A stretch of 53,934 nt of DNA from Alistipes sp. CAG:831 (GCA_000432775.1 HF990382.1:1-53934); one strand, 5' to 3'. Counted from the first letter of the stretch, positions 32,140 to 41,215 are shown. Made by a program: numbers and translations. Notes: generated by a model not told the origin, from the sequence alone.

Positions 32140-32832
32140 TTAGTGCTGGAGGCGGTTGAAGAGCATGCCGACGTAGAGGCGGGGACCGTTTGAGAAGTCG
32201 TTCTGAGGACCGGTGGCGTTGAGGAGCCAGTCCGTTTTCAGTACGAGACTGAGTTTGGGAGTGAGGGAGACTTCAATTCCGAGGAAAGGGGCAATGGCCA
32301 TGAAGGCGTATTTGTGCATGGCGGCCTGAGGCTCTGTGACGAAGTCGTCGGTACTGCCCTCTGCGATAATATGGTTCTTGACACCTCCGCCGCCTATGAC
32401 ACAGCCTACGAATGGGTGCACCCGGCCCTTGGTACGGCGGATGTAGTCCACCAGTATGCCTCCCCAGCCGGTGTGGGCATAGGAGGGAGAGGGGGAGTAA
32501 TTGACATTGGAACTGTGCCCCTCGGCCCCGATGCGGAGCATGTCGGTGGGAGTCCCGAAGGCGAATTTGACGTGCCCTCCGATTCCGAATGCGGCGCCTC
32601 TTATCTGCATTGTGCCTAATGGCAGGGCAGCTGTGGAGTAAATCCCGAACGGACGGCTGAAGATGTAGCCGCTGTGCAGCATCATGCCGCCGATGTAGCC
32701 GCGGAAACGGAATTCAGTGCTCTCGGTTTGTGATGCCGTGTCCTTAATCATTGCCGAAGCATGTACACAATGCGGCATGGCCAGCAGTATGGCGGCAGTG
32801 AGGGCGGCAGTCAGCAGTCGTCTTTTCTTCAT
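32140..32832 (-). CDS. Outer membrane beta-barrel protein, function unknown
   Basis: 230 residues with a signal peptide (LLTAALTAAILLAMPHCVHA, cleaved ~26). Amphipathic strands follow (FRFRGYIGGMML, GGHVKFAFG, GGILVDYI, LSLVLKTDWLL), ending in RLYVGMLFNRL. It resembles OmpW/outer membrane porin-like small barrels of Bacteroidota by composition only. No partner gene is obvious. The downstream gene on the same strand is the ATPase, 125 bp away with its own promoter. Confidence 0.6.
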   Translation of the reverse strand: MKKRRLLTAALTAAILLAMPHCVHASAMIKDTASQTESTEFRFRGYIGGMMLHSGYIFSRPFGIYSTAALPLGTMQIRGAAFGIGGHVKFAFGTPTDMLRIGAEGHSSNVNYSPSPSYAHTGWGGILVDYIRRTKGRVHPFVGCVIGGGGVKNHIIAEGSTDDFVTEPQAAMHKYAFMAIAPFLGIEVSLTPKLSLVLKTDWLLNATGPQNDFSNGPRLYVGMLFNRLQH

Positions 32833-32874
32833 GGCGGTTATTCTGGGAATTTGCCGCGAAGATAGTAAAATTCC

Positions 32875-33480
32875 CTATTCTACTGAGGCCGGGTCAATCA
32901 GGTTGTTCAGGAGTGCATAGACCGTGAGGCCGGCGACGGTCTTGATTCCGGTCTTGCGGGTGATGTTCTTGCGATGGGTGATGACGGTGTAGATCGAGAT
33001 ATGGAAACGGTCTGCTATCTCCTTGTTGAGCATGCCCTTGGCGACGCAGACCAGAATCTCTTTCTCGCGGGCGGACAGTTCCTCGCGGTTCTCGGTCCGG
33101 GAATTGCCGGCATATTGGGCCAGCGAGTTACGGAGCTTGCTGATGACTGCCGCGGGGGTGTCGTATATGCTTATGGTCTCGTCGTAGCTTTTTATGGACT
33201 CGTCATCCGTGAAGGTAGTCGGGGCGGCTATTACGGCGGCGTCGGTAAGGTCGGATATGCGGCTGCGGCCTGACGGACGGGATGAGAAGTCGAAGATTAT
33301 GGGGTCTACGATTACGATGTCCGCCATGCTGTCCCGGACCGTGGCCTCGTTTTCGCGGGAGAGGTCAACCAGCACGGTCTCCACGGAGAAACCGCCGTGC
33401 TCCTCGAGTATGGAGGTGATGCCGCGGGCGATAATCCGCGACGGGGTTATGAGCAGTATTTTTTTCTTTGTCACTGACAT
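32875..33480 (-). CDS. LuxR/NarL-type regulator with degenerate receiver domain
   Basis: 201 residues. The N-terminal half has a receiver-like fold (KKKILLITPSRIIARGITSIL, then ADIVIVDPIIF). The acidic pair that binds magnesium is replaced by Thr-Pro, and the switch Lys is missing, so control by phosphorylation is unlikely. The C-terminal HTH is intact: LSAREKEILVCVAKGMLNKEIADRFHISIYTV. Its start overlaps the upstream RIC-type gene by 10 nt, so the two form an operon. Co-occurrence with an iron-centre repair protein suggests a response to nitric oxide or oxidative damage (inference). Confidence 0.85.
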   Translation of the reverse strand: MSVTKKKILLITPSRIIARGITSILEEHGGFSVETVLVDLSRENEATVRDSMADIVIVDPIIFDFSSRPSGRSRISDLTDAAVIAAPTTFTDDESIKSYDETISIYDTPAAVISKLRNSLAQYAGNSRTENREELSAREKEILVCVAKGMLNKEIADRFHISIYTVITHRKNITRKTGIKTVAGLTVYALLNNLIDPASVE

Positions 33481-34148
33481 TTTCCTTCCAGTCTGTTAAC
33501 CATGGGTATGAGGATTGAGTTCTCGATCAGCGTATGCTTCTCCAGGTCTGCTTCCAGGGTGCAGAGCCGTGAAAGGGCCTTGATGGCGGTGACCGTGTCG
33601 CATACCGGCGGGAGGTACTTCATGACGATGTTTCTCAGGTCGTTGAGCTTCTCGTCAATATTATTGTGGTTCTCTTCAAATGTTTCCATGCTGTAGCCCT
33701 CGACCTTCTGCCCGCCGGCCACTGAACGGACATAAGGGAAGACGATATTCTCCTCGTAGGCGAAATGGTTCTCAACTTCCTCCCGGTAGCCGTCGAAGAA
33801 GCGCATGATTACGTCCCGCTGCATTGGGGCGCAGGAACTGAGCAGCTCCTCGAATATGCGGCTCAGGTCATGGATTTCGTGGTCGAGATAGTAGGAATGT
33901 GAAGCGTGCAGATATCTTACCAGGCCTATGGCCGAGGCGGCGGTCATCATCTCGGTTGTCGGGACATATCCGTCGGTGGCGTACACGTTGGCAATGAGGA
34001 GGAATGTGTCGCAGTTGACCCCGCTTTCGCGGCAGGTCTCCTCCACGGTCTTCTCCCCGAAGCCCAGCTTGATACCCAGGCGGTAGATGACGGTCAGCAG
34101 TCGGTAGTCGGCGCCGAGCAGGTCGGCCATTTTCATGTTCTTTCTCAT
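33471..34148 (-). CDS. Hemerythrin-domain protein of the RIC/YtfE (iron-centre repair) type
   Basis: 225 residues. A short N-terminal helical module carries a Cys-containing motif (VEETCRESGVNCDTFLLIANVY). Then comes a hemerythrin-like four-helix bundle with metal ligands in LHASHSYYLDHEIHD, ENHFAYEENIVFPYV, ENHNNIDEKL and EKHTLIENSILIP. Such di-iron proteins repair iron-sulfur centres damaged by nitric oxide or oxygen. The LuxR gene overlaps its end. Feo iron uptake is encoded upstream on the same strand. Start 34148 is used; MKMADLLG (34136) is an alternative. Confidence 0.88.
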   Translation of the reverse strand: MRKNMKMADLLGADYRLLTVIYRLGIKLGFGEKTVEETCRESGVNCDTFLLIANVYATDGYVPTTEMMTAASAIGLVRYLHASHSYYLDHEIHDLSRIFEELLSSCAPMQRDVIMRFFDGYREEVENHFAYEENIVFPYVRSVAGGQKVEGYSMETFEENHNNIDEKLNDLRNIVMKYLPPVCDTVTAIKALSRLCTLEADLEKHTLIENSILIPMVNRLEGKCQ

Positions 34149-34164
34149 TGTGCAGTATTTTCCA

Positions 34165-34172
34165 CAAATATA
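34165..34172 (-). promoter_or_regulatory. -7 element of the RIC-LuxR operon
   Basis: The minus strand reads TATATTTG, 16 bp before the RIC start and just downstream of a terminator-like hairpin. Confidence 0.5.
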
Positions 34173-34190
34173 GTGATTTCATCTCATCGG

Positions 34191-34298
34191 AAAAGAGAAC
34201 GGACCCTGGGCCTGTCTCAGGTTCTGGGTCCGTAACTTTCCAAACTTATGAGTAATTAAGCAAAGATTGAAATAACAACACTACATTATGGATATAAC
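34191..34298 (-). ncRNA. Candidate small RNA (~100 nt) upstream of the RIC gene
   Basis: A complete transcription unit without an ORF. A near-consensus promoter (34304-34335) is followed by ~65 nt of AU-rich sequence. A strong two-part hairpin comes next: ACGGACCC / GGGTCCGT (34199-34206 with 34226-34233), a small internal loop, CCTG/CAGG and an AGA loop. A U-rich tract (TCTCTTTT) ends it. It could be a free small RNA or an attenuator leader for the RIC operon. The hairpin may also terminate feoAB. Confidence 0.45.
34199..34233 (-). terminator. Hairpin terminator downstream of feoAB and the sRNA candidate
   Basis: An 8-bp outer stem plus an inner 4-bp stem on a 35-nt element, followed on the minus strand by TCTCTTTT. 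Confidence 0.6.
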
Positions 34299-34303
34299 GG
34301 GTG

Positions 34304-34335
34304 CAAAAGTACTGCTCTTACCCTTTCCGGTCAAT
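34304..34335 (-). promoter_or_regulatory. Promoter of the sRNA candidate
   Basis: Minus strand ATTG (34332-34335), 20 bp, TACTTTTG (34304-34311). It is about 60 bp downstream of the feoB stop with no protein start near it. Confidence 0.55.
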
Positions 34336-34394
34336 CCTCATAAATAGGTATTTGACTTTCCTGCCCTTCCTCTTTTGTAGGTATTCTGCCGGTG

Positions 34395-37058
34395 TCATAG
34401 CAGCAGGAGGGCGATGCGGTAGACGATGAAGGCTACGATCCATGCGAGGACGATGGTGTAGACGGCGGAGATGATGGCCCATTTCCAGCCGCCGCTCTCG
34501 TTCTTGATGGCGACGAAGGTGGCTATGCAGGGGAAATACAGCAGGACGAATACCATGAAGGCGAGTGCTGCGGCCGGAGTGGTGGTCCGGGCGAGGGCGT
34601 TCTGCAGCATGGTGTCCCCGGAGATGGTCTCAGTGTCATTTGCGGCGGTCACATCCGGAGTCTCATCGGTCACACTGGCCGGGCCGGAATTCACAGATGC
34701 GGCCGAATTTGTCACAGAAACGGCCTCAGAGGTATCTGTGGCAGGATTGAAATTCACAGTTGCGGTCGAATTTGTCACAGTGCCTGTTCCTGCTGTCACA
34801 GAGGCGACCTCTTCTGTCACAGTAGCGGAGGCAGTGCCTGGTCCGTCCGTGGTCGAGGGGAACCGGTCGTACTCTCCGCTGTAGAGCACGCCCATGGTAC
34901 TTACCACCAGTTCTTTCGCTGCTACTCCGGAGATGATGCCCACTCCCATTTTCCAGTCGAATCCCAATGGCTCCAGAACCGGTTCGATAGCCTTGCCGAT
35001 CATGCCGATGTAGGAGTTTTCCTGCTGTTCGGCGGGGGTGGACCAGCGGTCGTGATGGGGGAAGTAGCCGAGGAACCAGATGATGATCGAGGCGACGAGG
35101 ATGATGCCGGCCATCTTGTGCAGGTACTGCTTGCCCTTTTCCCAGGTGTGGCGGAAGACGGATTTGGAGGTCGGGACGCGGTAGGGCGGAAGTTCCATGA
35201 CGAACGGCAGGTTGTCGTCCTTGATGAAGCGGCTCATGATCTTTGCTGAGATGATGGCCATGACAATGCCCAGGGCGTAGAGGCCCAGCAGCACCAGGGA
35301 GCCGTTGCGGGGGAAGAATGCCCCGGCTACGAGGATGTACACGGGCAGGCGGCCTGCGCAGGACATCATGGGGATGATGAGCATGGTGACCAGCCGGCTC
35401 TTGTGGTTCTCGATGGTGCGGGTGGCCATGATGGCGGGTACGTTGCAGCCGAATCCCATGATCATGGGTATGAACGACTTGCCGTGCAGGCCTATCTTGT
35501 GCATGAGCTTGTCCATGATGAATGCGGCTCTGGCCATGTATCCGGAATCCTCCAACAGGGAGATGAACAAGTAGAGTATCAGGATGTTGGGCAGGAATAC
35601 CAGTACGCTGCCCACTCCTCCGATGATGCCGTCCACCACCAGGTCCTTGAGCATGCCGTCGGGCATGGTGGTGGCTACGAAGGCTCCGAATTTCTCTACC
35701 AGCCACTCAATCCAGGTCATGGGGTATTCGCCCAGGCGGAATGTGGCCTCGAATATGATGTAGAGCAGCAGTATGAATATCGGGAAGGCGGCCCAGCGGT
35801 TGGTGACCACTGCGTCTATCTTGTCGGTGACGGTGTGTTTCTTCCGGACTTCTGCTGGCGTATATGTCTCCTTGAGGGCTCCCTGGACGAAGGCATACTT
35901 GGCGTCCACTATGGCCGATTCGGTGCTGGTACCTCCCAGCAGGCTTTCCAGCCGCCGGTTCTCCTCGAAGCGGGCGGCTATGATCTCATCGTGGTTGGGC
36001 AGGGCCTCCACGACGGCCTCTACATCGGAGTCGTTCTCCAGGTACTTGATGGCCAGCCAGCGGGTGGAGTAATGGGTGCGGATGTCATCATTTTTCTGTA
36101 TCAGCAGCTTGATGCGGTCGATACTGTTTTCCAGCTCGGCACCGTGGTTGATGTGGATGTGGCGGGCCAGGGACGGGTCGTTGTGCTCGTAGATCTGGAT
36201 GACGGTGTCGAATAACTTGTCAATGCCCTGTCCGCTGCGGCTGACCGTGGGCACTACCGGCATTCCGAGCAGGTGCCCCAGAGTCATGGTGTCCAGCCTG
36301 TCTCCCCTGGCCTGAAGCTCGTCGTACATGTTCAGGGCCATGACTACGCGGAGATTCATGTCGATGATCTGGGCGGTCAGATAGAGGTTCCTCTCCAGAT
36401 TCGAGGCATCCACTACGTTTATGACTACGTCGGGAATGTTGTCAATCAGATTCTTGCGGACGTACAGCTCCTCAGGGCTGTAGGCCGAGAGGGAGTAGGT
36501 GCCGGGCAGGTCCACCAGGACGAAATGGTAGCCCTTGTATTCGAAGCGTCCTTCCTTGGCATCGACTGTCACGCCGCTGTAGTTGCCAACTCTCTCGTGG
36601 GAGCCGGAGGCAATGTTGAAGAGGGAGGTCTTGCCGCAGTTCGGATTGCCTACGAGGGCAACCCGGACGGTATGGCGGCGCTCCTCCGCGAGCTGCCTCA
36701 TCCTACGGTCGAGTTCCTCGGCGTCGGTGCAGTCCTGTTCGCCGCTGCTCAGCCGCAGAGTGACCGGGGATGCCGGCAATTCTGCCGGATGCTTCTGTCC
36801 GGCATTGTCCTGAGTTGCCTGAGCCTTGGCCTCGCTTTCGCTGATGACCTCGATCTCGCGGGCCTCGTCCCTGCGCAGCGATATCTTGTATCCTATGATT
36901 TCATATTCTATGGGGTCCCTCAGGGGGGCGTTGAGCACCACCTTGACTTCCTTTCCCTTGATGAATCCCATTTCAGTGATTCTCTTGCGGAAGGAGCCGT
37001 GTCCGCTCACCTTGACGATAATGCCTCTTTCTCCAGTTTTCAGTTCCGAAAGTTTCAT
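34395..37058 (-). CDS. feoB: Fused ferrous iron transporter FeoAB with a repeat insertion
   Basis: 887 residues from ATG 37058 (MKLSELKTGERGIIVKVSGHG). Residues 1-75 are FeoA (SH3-like). The FeoB G-domain follows at ~130 (VGNPNCGKTSLFN, DLPGTYSLS, NVVDASNLERNL), then the membrane domain with two Gate motifs (GFGCNVPAIMATR; YFPCIATFVAIK). It imports Fe2+ across the inner membrane. Between the AAKELVVSTMGVLY helix and the last Gate helices, ~70 residues rich in Thr, Val, Ser and Ala (~735-800) are inserted, built on DNA repeats. Related proteins have only a short loop there. A longer frame to 37178 is implausible. Confidence 0.95.
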   Translation of the reverse strand: MKLSELKTGERGIIVKVSGHGSFRKRITEMGFIKGKEVKVVLNAPLRDPIEYEIIGYKISLRRDEAREIEVISESEAKAQATQDNAGQKHPAELPASPVTLRLSSGEQDCTDAEELDRRMRQLAEERRHTVRVALVGNPNCGKTSLFNIASGSHERVGNYSGVTVDAKEGRFEYKGYHFVLVDLPGTYSLSAYSPEELYVRKNLIDNIPDVVINVVDASNLERNLYLTAQIIDMNLRVVMALNMYDELQARGDRLDTMTLGHLLGMPVVPTVSRSGQGIDKLFDTVIQIYEHNDPSLARHIHINHGAELENSIDRIKLLIQKNDDIRTHYSTRWLAIKYLENDSDVEAVVEALPNHDEIIAARFEENRRLESLLGGTSTESAIVDAKYAFVQGALKETYTPAEVRKKHTVTDKIDAVVTNRWAAFPIFILLLYIIFEATFRLGEYPMTWIEWLVEKFGAFVATTMPDGMLKDLVVDGIIGGVGSVLVFLPNILILYLFISLLEDSGYMARAAFIMDKLMHKIGLHGKSFIPMIMGFGCNVPAIMATRTIENHKSRLVTMLIIPMMSCAGRLPVYILVAGAFFPRNGSLVLLGLYALGIVMAIISAKIMSRFIKDDNLPFVMELPPYRVPTSKSVFRHTWEKGKQYLHKMAGIILVASIIIWFLGYFPHHDRWSTPAEQQENSYIGMIGKAIEPVLEPLGFDWKMGVGIISGVAAKELVVSTMGVLYSGEYDRFPSTTDGPGTASATVTEEVASVTAGTGTVTNSTATVNFNPATDTSEAVSVTNSAASVNSGPASVTDETPDVTAANDTETISGDTMLQNALARTTTPAAALAFMVFVLLYFPCIATFVAIKNESGGWKWAIISAVYTIVLAWIVAFIVYRIALLLL
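34686..34780. repeat. 63-bp-period repeat inside feoB
   Basis: Two 32-bp cores (34686-34717, 34749-34780) differ at only a few positions and lie exactly 63 bp (21 codons) apart. Shorter TGTCACAG units recur nearby. They encode the Thr/Val/Ser-rich insertion. Confidence 0.8.
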
Positions 37059-37160
37059 GTTGTAATGACGGTAGCTAAATCCGGGCAAAATTACCACTCT
37101 TTCATGACAGAGACAATACCAACTGTTAGGTATTTTCACACCCCTCCGGACAAAAAAGAA

Positions 37161-37191
37161 GGGAGGCCGGCGAATCACTTCGCAGCCTCCC
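37161..37191 (-). terminator. Terminator of the TonB receptor operon
   Basis: GGGAGGC / GCCTCCC outer stem with GCGAA/TTCGC inner stem. On the minus strand TTCTTTTTTG follows immediately. Confidence 0.85.
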
Positions 37192-37229
37192 GTGAAAAAC
37201 AGGTATGACAGCTTCGAAAAGCAGTTTGA

Positions 37230-38423
37230 TTACAGTGTCCAGCCGGCCATCCAGTTGTTGTCGGCGGAGATGGCACCGATGAAGGCGGCGGACTCGAAGA
37301 ATGAGTCAATGGAAGAGGCGTCGAGACCTCCGTCAATTGTACCTACAAAATTGTCGGTAAGACTGAAGGTGTAGTTGACCTGGTTGTGGTTGTCTTCGGC
37401 GAGGAACATGTCCTGAGTGTAGAGGACGTTGTCGCTGTCGCTGGAAACGCCTGAGGAGAGGTAGACGTACTGGAGCTTGGAAGTGCCGTCGGCCAAAGCG
37501 CTCTCAGTGCCTTCTGTCTCAGTGGTAAGGGCGCGGCCCTTGCCGGTCACGATGGCGTTGTATATCTCGGCCTGTGTGCCTGCACGGAGACGTACGCCGC
37601 GTCCGTCAGCACCGTTGCCCACGAGGGTGAGGTTGGAGAGTACAGGGTGGGAGATAGGTTCTGCCATGTTGTCGTTGTCATTGTTGTCGGCCTCGATGAG
37701 GGCGTCGCACTCATCGGATATCTGCTGGGCAATCATAAACTGTCCCTTTCCGGTCCATCCCTCGGTCCAGTCGAAGGAGTCGTCGGTGTTGTTGGTGGAT
37801 ACCAGATATTTTACGTTTACAGTACCTCCGAACCACTCGAAACCGTCGTCAGATCCGCCGTAAGCCTGGAGATGGTCGACAGTAGTTCCGTTACCTACAC
37901 CGTAGAATGTGAAGCCGTTGGCCTCTTTCTCCTCGGAGAAGGCATATCCGCCGTACTCAACGCGGACGTACTGGAGAATACCGGAGTTGTCGCTGGCGTC
38001 GTCTCCGCCGTAGGAGGCGTCACCTATCTCTGACTTGGCATCGGTGCCGGCATTGATGGGAGCCTTACCGCAGATGTGGAGACCGCCCCATGCTCCGGCT
38101 TCCTTTCTGTTGGATGTCATTACGATGGGAGCGCTGGCCGTACCGCGGGCATCGATTTTTGCTCCCTGCTCTATGAGGATATAGTCTACCTGGTCGTCAT
38201 CCTGGGCAATGATGGTCACACCCGGCTCTATGGTCAGGGTAGCCCCTTCCTTTACATGCAGACCTCCTGTAAGGGTGTAGGTCTGGCCTTCCTCGAGGAT
38301 TCTGTCCTCTGTGATATCACCGATGAGGTCTACCTCGGGATCAATCACGTTTTTGTTTCCCTCCTGGCAGGATACAGCCGTCATGGCTGCTCCAAGAGCG
38401 AGAATGAAAAGTTTTTTGTTCAT
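37230..38423 (-). CDS. Lipoprotein with right-handed beta-helix-like repeats, partner of a TonB receptor
   Basis: 397 residues. The lipobox is AAMTAVSCQEG (Cys ~19), so it is outer-membrane anchored. Then GGLHVKEGATLTIEPGVTIIAQ and repeated short strands (APIVMTSNRKEAGAWGGLHICG, VEYGGYAFSEEKEANGFTFYGVG, ATLVGNGADG-like turns) resemble a right-handed parallel beta-helix. It starts 40 bp after the TonB receptor with a terminator behind, so the two form a transport pair without SusD. The lipoprotein probably captures ligand at the surface. The ligand is unknown. Confidence 0.7.
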   Translation of the reverse strand: MNKKLFILALGAAMTAVSCQEGNKNVIDPEVDLIGDITEDRILEEGQTYTLTGGLHVKEGATLTIEPGVTIIAQDDDQVDYILIEQGAKIDARGTASAPIVMTSNRKEAGAWGGLHICGKAPINAGTDAKSEIGDASYGGDDASDNSGILQYVRVEYGGYAFSEEKEANGFTFYGVGNGTTVDHLQAYGGSDDGFEWFGGTVNVKYLVSTNNTDDSFDWTEGWTGKGQFMIAQQISDECDALIEADNNDNDNMAEPISHPVLSNLTLVGNGADGRGVRLRAGTQAEIYNAIVTGKGRALTTETEGTESALADGTSKLQYVYLSSGVSSDSDNVLYTQDMFLAEDNHNQVNYTFSLTDNFVGTIDGGLDASSIDSFFESAAFIGAISADNNWMAGWTL

Positions 38424-38463
38424 TTTTAAAAGATTTAGAAATGTTTATAAATTTTATATTTTT

Positions 38464-41193
38464 TTAAAAATCGAGTTTGACGCCCACTCCGATGCCTCTT
38501 CCGAGCCTGTAGCTTTCGGTGAGCATGTCGGTATCGAGGTCAGGTACGTTCTGGGTAAACCTGTATTCGGAGTCGAGCAGGTTGGTCATGGAAAGCTCCA
38601 CGCTCCAGATTCTGGTGATACGGTAGGTGATGTTGGCGTCGAGGGAGTGAATCGGGGCCTGCATGATGTTTCCGAGTCCGTAGATACCTACAGCCTGGAT
38701 GCGGGGGCCCTGTACGTTGTAGAGGACCGAGATGGAAATGGATGACTCCTTGCCGAATTCAGGGGCGTAGGTGATGAAGGCATTGCCAAGGTAGGGGGAT
38801 GCGCCCTGGAGGGCCCTGCGGCTGTCGGTGTAGATGCCTCCGTTGGCCAGGAGGGTGACGTCGGTGTACATCAGGGAGACGTTGCCGCCGATGGTGAAGT
38901 ACTTGAAGGGCTGGGTGCGGAACTCTGCCTCGAGGCCGGCGGCCATACCCTGCTCGGCGTTTCTGAAGGTGTGTACGATGGCTCCGCCGGAGGTCTCCTG
39001 CACGCGCTCGATGGGGTCTTTCAGAATCTTGTAGTAGAGACCTACCGAGAACATGTGCTTGTTGTTGGTGGAGAAGTACTCGTACTTGAGGTCGAAGTTG
39101 TAGTTGTATCCGTTGGTCAGTGCGTCGTTACCGCGGAGCTCCGCGCTTCCGTAGGACTCCTTGTAGAGGAAGGGAGCCATCTCTATGAACGAGGGGCGGG
39201 TCACGGTGATGGAGGAGGCGAAACGGAATGTATGCTTGTTCTTAAGCGTGTACTTCACGTTCAGGGCGGGGAAGAAGTCGCCCTTGTTGAGGCGGGAGAT
39301 ACTTTCGCGGGAAGCGTCGTTCCAGTACCGCACCCACTGCTGCGAGTATTCGTAGCGTACTCCGAGACCGAGCATCAGGTCGGTCAGAGGGTAGTATTCC
39401 ACTTCCGCGAAACCGGCGAGGATACGGTGTCCGGCGTAGTAGTTGTTCTTGGGCTGGGCATCTCTCTCGATGGTAATCAGGCCGTCGGCTATGTTCTGGC
39501 TGTTGAGGAAGGAGGAAGGGGTGTAGATGTCGCTGATGACGGGGTTGATGTCGGTCAGGTTGTAGTAGAACCTCATGGAGTTGTAGTCCCGGTTCTTGTC
39601 CTTGTAGGCGGCGCCGAAGATCAGGCGGCTATGTTCTCCGAAGTGGAATGTGGGCTTGATTTCAGCCACTATTTCCTGCTCCGAGAGTTCGCCGTAGTAG
39701 CGCATGGTCTCCTGGCGGTTGAGCTTGAAGAGGGACAGGCTGCCGTCCTCGCCCTTGCGGTACATCACCTGACGGCGGTCAGGCTCGTTGCTGTCGGTCA
39801 TGCCGTAGGATACCTTCCAGTCCATGTCCCAGCTGCGGTGCAGGGTGTGCGAGCCGCCCAGCTGTGTGTTCCACAGAGAGTAGGAGTGGGCTATGGAGTT
39901 GCTTCCCAGAAGCATGTTGTCCTCTGCGTCATATCCGTCGCGGAGCTTGTAGTCCTCCGTGGCATTCTTGGCGTAGAGCATGGTGAAGCCTATCTTGTCG
40001 TCATTCTTGAAGATGTAGTTGAGGCTCAGCAGGCCGGTCAGGTCGAGGCTGTGCTCGTATCCGTTGTAGGTGAATTCGTCCATGTGCTGGCCCTGGGTGT
40101 TGATGTTGGTGATATATGCGTCGTAGATGTTCTGGCTGCCTGATGAGATGGAGGCGGAGGCCAGAAGGCTCAGCTCGTCCCCGTTCTTGAGACCGAAGGT
40201 ACGGCCTCCGGATACCGAGCCGGAGATGTCGGGCAGGGCCATTGACTTGCGGATGTCGAAAGAGGTGCCGAAGGGGTCGTTGTCCACTATGTACTCACGG
40301 AAGTCGGGAAGACTCATGTCGCGGACATTGCGGGGCAGGTTGTTGTCATGGAGCAGCCATCCGTTGCGGTCCGGGCGATAGGTGTCGGTGAATGTGGTCC
40401 CGATAGTCCCGCCCAGGCCCAGGGAGACTGACAGGAAACTCTCATCTATGTTCTCCTTGGTGGCTATGTCTATGTGTGCTCCTGAGTAGTCGGCGAAACT
40501 GGTGGCGGTGTATACCTTGGTGACAGTGATGTTCTGAAGCACCGAACTGGAGAAGATGTCCAGAGGAATGAGCTTGTTGTCCGGGTTGGGGGAGGCAACC
40601 GGCAGACCGTTGAGGGTAGTAAGGCTGTAGCGGTCTCCGAGTCCGCGGACGAAGAGCTGCCCCGAGTTGTTGAACGATACGCCGCTCATGGTCTCCACGG
40701 CCTCGGCCACGTTGGACAGGCCTTTCGCCGATATCTCTGCCGCGCCTATGTTCTCAACGGCCTGGGCAGACACCTTGCGGTCGTTGATCAGGGCACCGAC
40801 GGACTCGGGGTCCTTGCGCGCCACGATGACCGCTGTCTCGAGTGTCTCCGACTGAAACACCATGTTGAAGTCAAGGGTGAGCTCATCGCCTTTTCCAAGC
40901 TTTATGACCTGCGACTTCAGGTCGTTGTAACTAATAAAATAGAGGCCCAGGACACCCTCGATCCCTTCGGGTATCTGGAGGATGTAGCTCCCGTCGGCCT
41001 CGGTCTGCGTGCCTGTCATGTTTGCGGTGGGGTCATCTGCAACCCTTTCGAACATGACAACTACGCCTGCGAGCGGCTCTCCCGTCTCACTGTCGCGGAC
41101 TACGCCCTTGACAGTCTGGGCCAGCGCCGTCGCGCTGCTTAACAAAATGAAAGTAGAGATGATGAAAACTGCTTTTAGAAGAAATTTATTCAT
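38464..41193 (-). CDS. TonB-dependent receptor with carboxypeptidase-like regulatory domain
   Basis: 909 residues from ATG 41193 (MNKFLLKAVFIISTFILL), with a signal peptide ending ATALAQ. Residues ~25-115 are the CarboxypepD_reg-like domain (VKGVVRDSETGEPLAGVVV). The plug follows (SVGALINDRKVSAQAVENIGAAEIS, NNSGQLFVRGLGDRYSLTTLNGLPV), then a 22-strand barrel ending GIGVGVKLDF. It imports a ligand through the outer membrane with TonB energy. Unlike SusC systems its partner is a beta-helix lipoprotein, not SusD. Substrate unknown. Confidence 0.93.
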   Translation of the reverse strand: MNKFLLKAVFIISTFILLSSATALAQTVKGVVRDSETGEPLAGVVVMFERVADDPTANMTGTQTEADGSYILQIPEGIEGVLGLYFISYNDLKSQVIKLGKGDELTLDFNMVFQSETLETAVIVARKDPESVGALINDRKVSAQAVENIGAAEISAKGLSNVAEAVETMSGVSFNNSGQLFVRGLGDRYSLTTLNGLPVASPNPDNKLIPLDIFSSSVLQNITVTKVYTATSFADYSGAHIDIATKENIDESFLSVSLGLGGTIGTTFTDTYRPDRNGWLLHDNNLPRNVRDMSLPDFREYIVDNDPFGTSFDIRKSMALPDISGSVSGGRTFGLKNGDELSLLASASISSGSQNIYDAYITNINTQGQHMDEFTYNGYEHSLDLTGLLSLNYIFKNDDKIGFTMLYAKNATEDYKLRDGYDAEDNMLLGSNSIAHSYSLWNTQLGGSHTLHRSWDMDWKVSYGMTDSNEPDRRQVMYRKGEDGSLSLFKLNRQETMRYYGELSEQEIVAEIKPTFHFGEHSRLIFGAAYKDKNRDYNSMRFYYNLTDINPVISDIYTPSSFLNSQNIADGLITIERDAQPKNNYYAGHRILAGFAEVEYYPLTDLMLGLGVRYEYSQQWVRYWNDASRESISRLNKGDFFPALNVKYTLKNKHTFRFASSITVTRPSFIEMAPFLYKESYGSAELRGNDALTNGYNYNFDLKYEYFSTNNKHMFSVGLYYKILKDPIERVQETSGGAIVHTFRNAEQGMAAGLEAEFRTQPFKYFTIGGNVSLMYTDVTLLANGGIYTDSRRALQGASPYLGNAFITYAPEFGKESSISISVLYNVQGPRIQAVGIYGLGNIMQAPIHSLDANITYRITRIWSVELSMTNLLDSEYRFTQNVPDLDTDMLTESYRLGRGIGVGVKLDF

Positions 41194-41215
41194 ATGCTTT
41201 CCTGTTTTACGGCGG

